From: Erythrobacter sp.
GTDB lineage: Bacteria; Pseudomonadota; Alphaproteobacteria; Sphingomonadales; Sphingomonadaceae
Direction of reading: 5' to 3'
Assembly (NCBI GenBank): GCA_003483125.1
Contig: DMWU01000077.1
Location: 1 to 5,518, forward strand
Length of the DNA: 5,518 nucleotides
Shown in pieces: positions 5,060 to 5,518 of the stretch; positions within the stretch are counted from its first letter, which is position 1; every line of letters begins with the position of its first letter. Position numbers and translations under genes: made by a program. Under the pieces are notes generated by a model. It saw only the letters and a program-made list of their open reading frames with translations, had not been told where the DNA came from and did no database searches.

Positions 5060-5518
5060 ATGGTAAAGCCGGAAATCATTGAAGAATCAGGGGTTGGGGC
5101 AATAGCCGACTGGCTCGAAGCCTTGCTGCGCAATGCGTTGTCCCAAAGGCAAGATGTCGTGGCTATCAGCGTACCGGGGGGCTCCACGCCATTCCCGATA
5201 TTTGCGGAGCTTGTGGCGCGCGATCTCGACTGGTCGCGAATTGCGGTCTGGCCCGGTGACGATCGTATCGTGCCCGAAGATCATCCTGCATCGAATACGG
5301 GCAAGATCAGGGCATTGTTTGAACCAGTTGGTGCGCAGGTGGTGTCGCTGCCCGATGCAGGCGATATCCCGCATTTCGCGCTTGTATGGCTGGGCATGGG
5401 CGGCGACGGCCATATCGCTTCGCTTTTTCCCAATACCGATCCCAAGGCGGACGATACCCGGCTGCTTCGCAGGCTTACCCCCGACCCTCTGCCGCCAGAG
5501 GCACCTTTTGACAGGATC
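5060..5518 (+). CDS. pgl: 6-phosphogluconolactonase (DevB/NagB-fold type), 3' end cut off by window edge
   Basis: Cytoplasmic enzyme hydrolysing 6-phosphogluconolactone to 6-phosphogluconate, feeding the Entner-Doudoroff and pentose phosphate routes. 153 codons are present. Seen: VPGGSTP (38-44), the phosphate-binding loop, with Pro where many members have Ser; WPGDDRIVPEDHPASN (64-79), matching the family's DER-x-VP-x-x-x-x-SN block; LGMGGDGHIASLFP (111-124) with catalytic His118; and PFDRI at the edge, the start of the conserved block near the C-terminus. The segment between SN and LGMG is only about 31 residues, roughly 20-30 shorter than usual, and lacks the usual E-x-A-x-x-Y-E helix. The start is fixed by an in-frame stop at 5048-5050. 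The ribosome site is weak (AGG, 5049-5051). It lies downstream of the membrane-protein gene, not beside zwf or edd within this window. Confidence 0.9.
   Translation, partial: MVKPEIIEESGVGAIADWLEALLRNALSQRQDVVAISVPGGSTPFPIFAELVARDLDWSRIAVWPGDDRIVPEDHPASNTGKIRALFEPVGAQVVSLPDAGDIPHFALVWLGMGGDGHIASLFPNTDPKADDTRLLRRLTPDPLPPEAPFDRI

Noticed and set aside
4590..5066. 158-codon plus-strand frame overlapping the membrane-protein gene
   Set aside because: It overlaps the membrane-protein frame almost fully, is rich in Arg/Ala/Gly with no motif, and the alternative frame gives a coherent six-helix protein.
5087..5413. 108-codon open frame antisense to the 6-phosphogluconolactonase gene
   Set aside because: The plus-strand frame carries clear family motifs; the antisense frame has none and no ribosome binding site worth noting.

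Overview
The window looks like chromosomal DNA of an alphaproteobacterium, most likely of the order Sphingomonadales (Erythrobacter/Altererythrobacter type). This rests on moderately high GC, alphaproteobacterial-looking protein sequences, a CCA-encoding tRNA-Gly and the gene families present; no marker gene settles it. Coding density is high, and no gene-free stretch exceeds 150 bases. I see no transposase, integrase, CRISPR array or rRNA.

Left part (1-1953, minus strand): a LacI-family repressor gene (1953-928) lies upstream of mmsA (830 to the window edge). MmsA is the CoA-acylating methylmalonate-semialdehyde dehydrogenase of valine, thymine and inositol catabolism; its catalytic cysteine falls just outside the window. 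The 97-base gap holds a possible mmsA promoter. The repressor's own upstream region carries a stem-loop, a 17-bp inverted repeat and a possible promoter whose -10 lies inside that repeat.

Middle (2102-2970): a tRNA-Gly(CCC) gene on the plus strand meets a divergent NAD-type short-chain dehydrogenase (SDR, minus strand, TTG start) tail to tail. The last base of CCA is directly followed by the SDR stop codon, so there is no room for a terminator between them.

Right part (3080-5518, plus strand): a Tat-exported, probably lipid-anchored or periplasmic PhoX/DUF839-family protein comes first. Next is a six-helix membrane protein built like the GDT1/TMEM165 (UPF0016) family but lacking its signature acidic motifs. 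Last is the 5' part of a compact DevB-type 6-phosphogluconolactonase gene. The 109-base divergent region between the SDR and PhoX-like genes contains two copies of GTTTCAT 11 bp apart, the layout of a PhoB (Pho) box. This suggests phosphate-starvation control of the PhoX-like gene.

No complete new system is evident. The most useful leads are the Pho-box-like repeat in front of a PhoX homologue, an 8-base word (CTATTGCA) found in exactly the three protein-gene regulatory regions around the LacI gene, and three proteins that have lost or shortened hallmark motifs of their families (SDR, GDT1-like, 6-phosphogluconolactonase).
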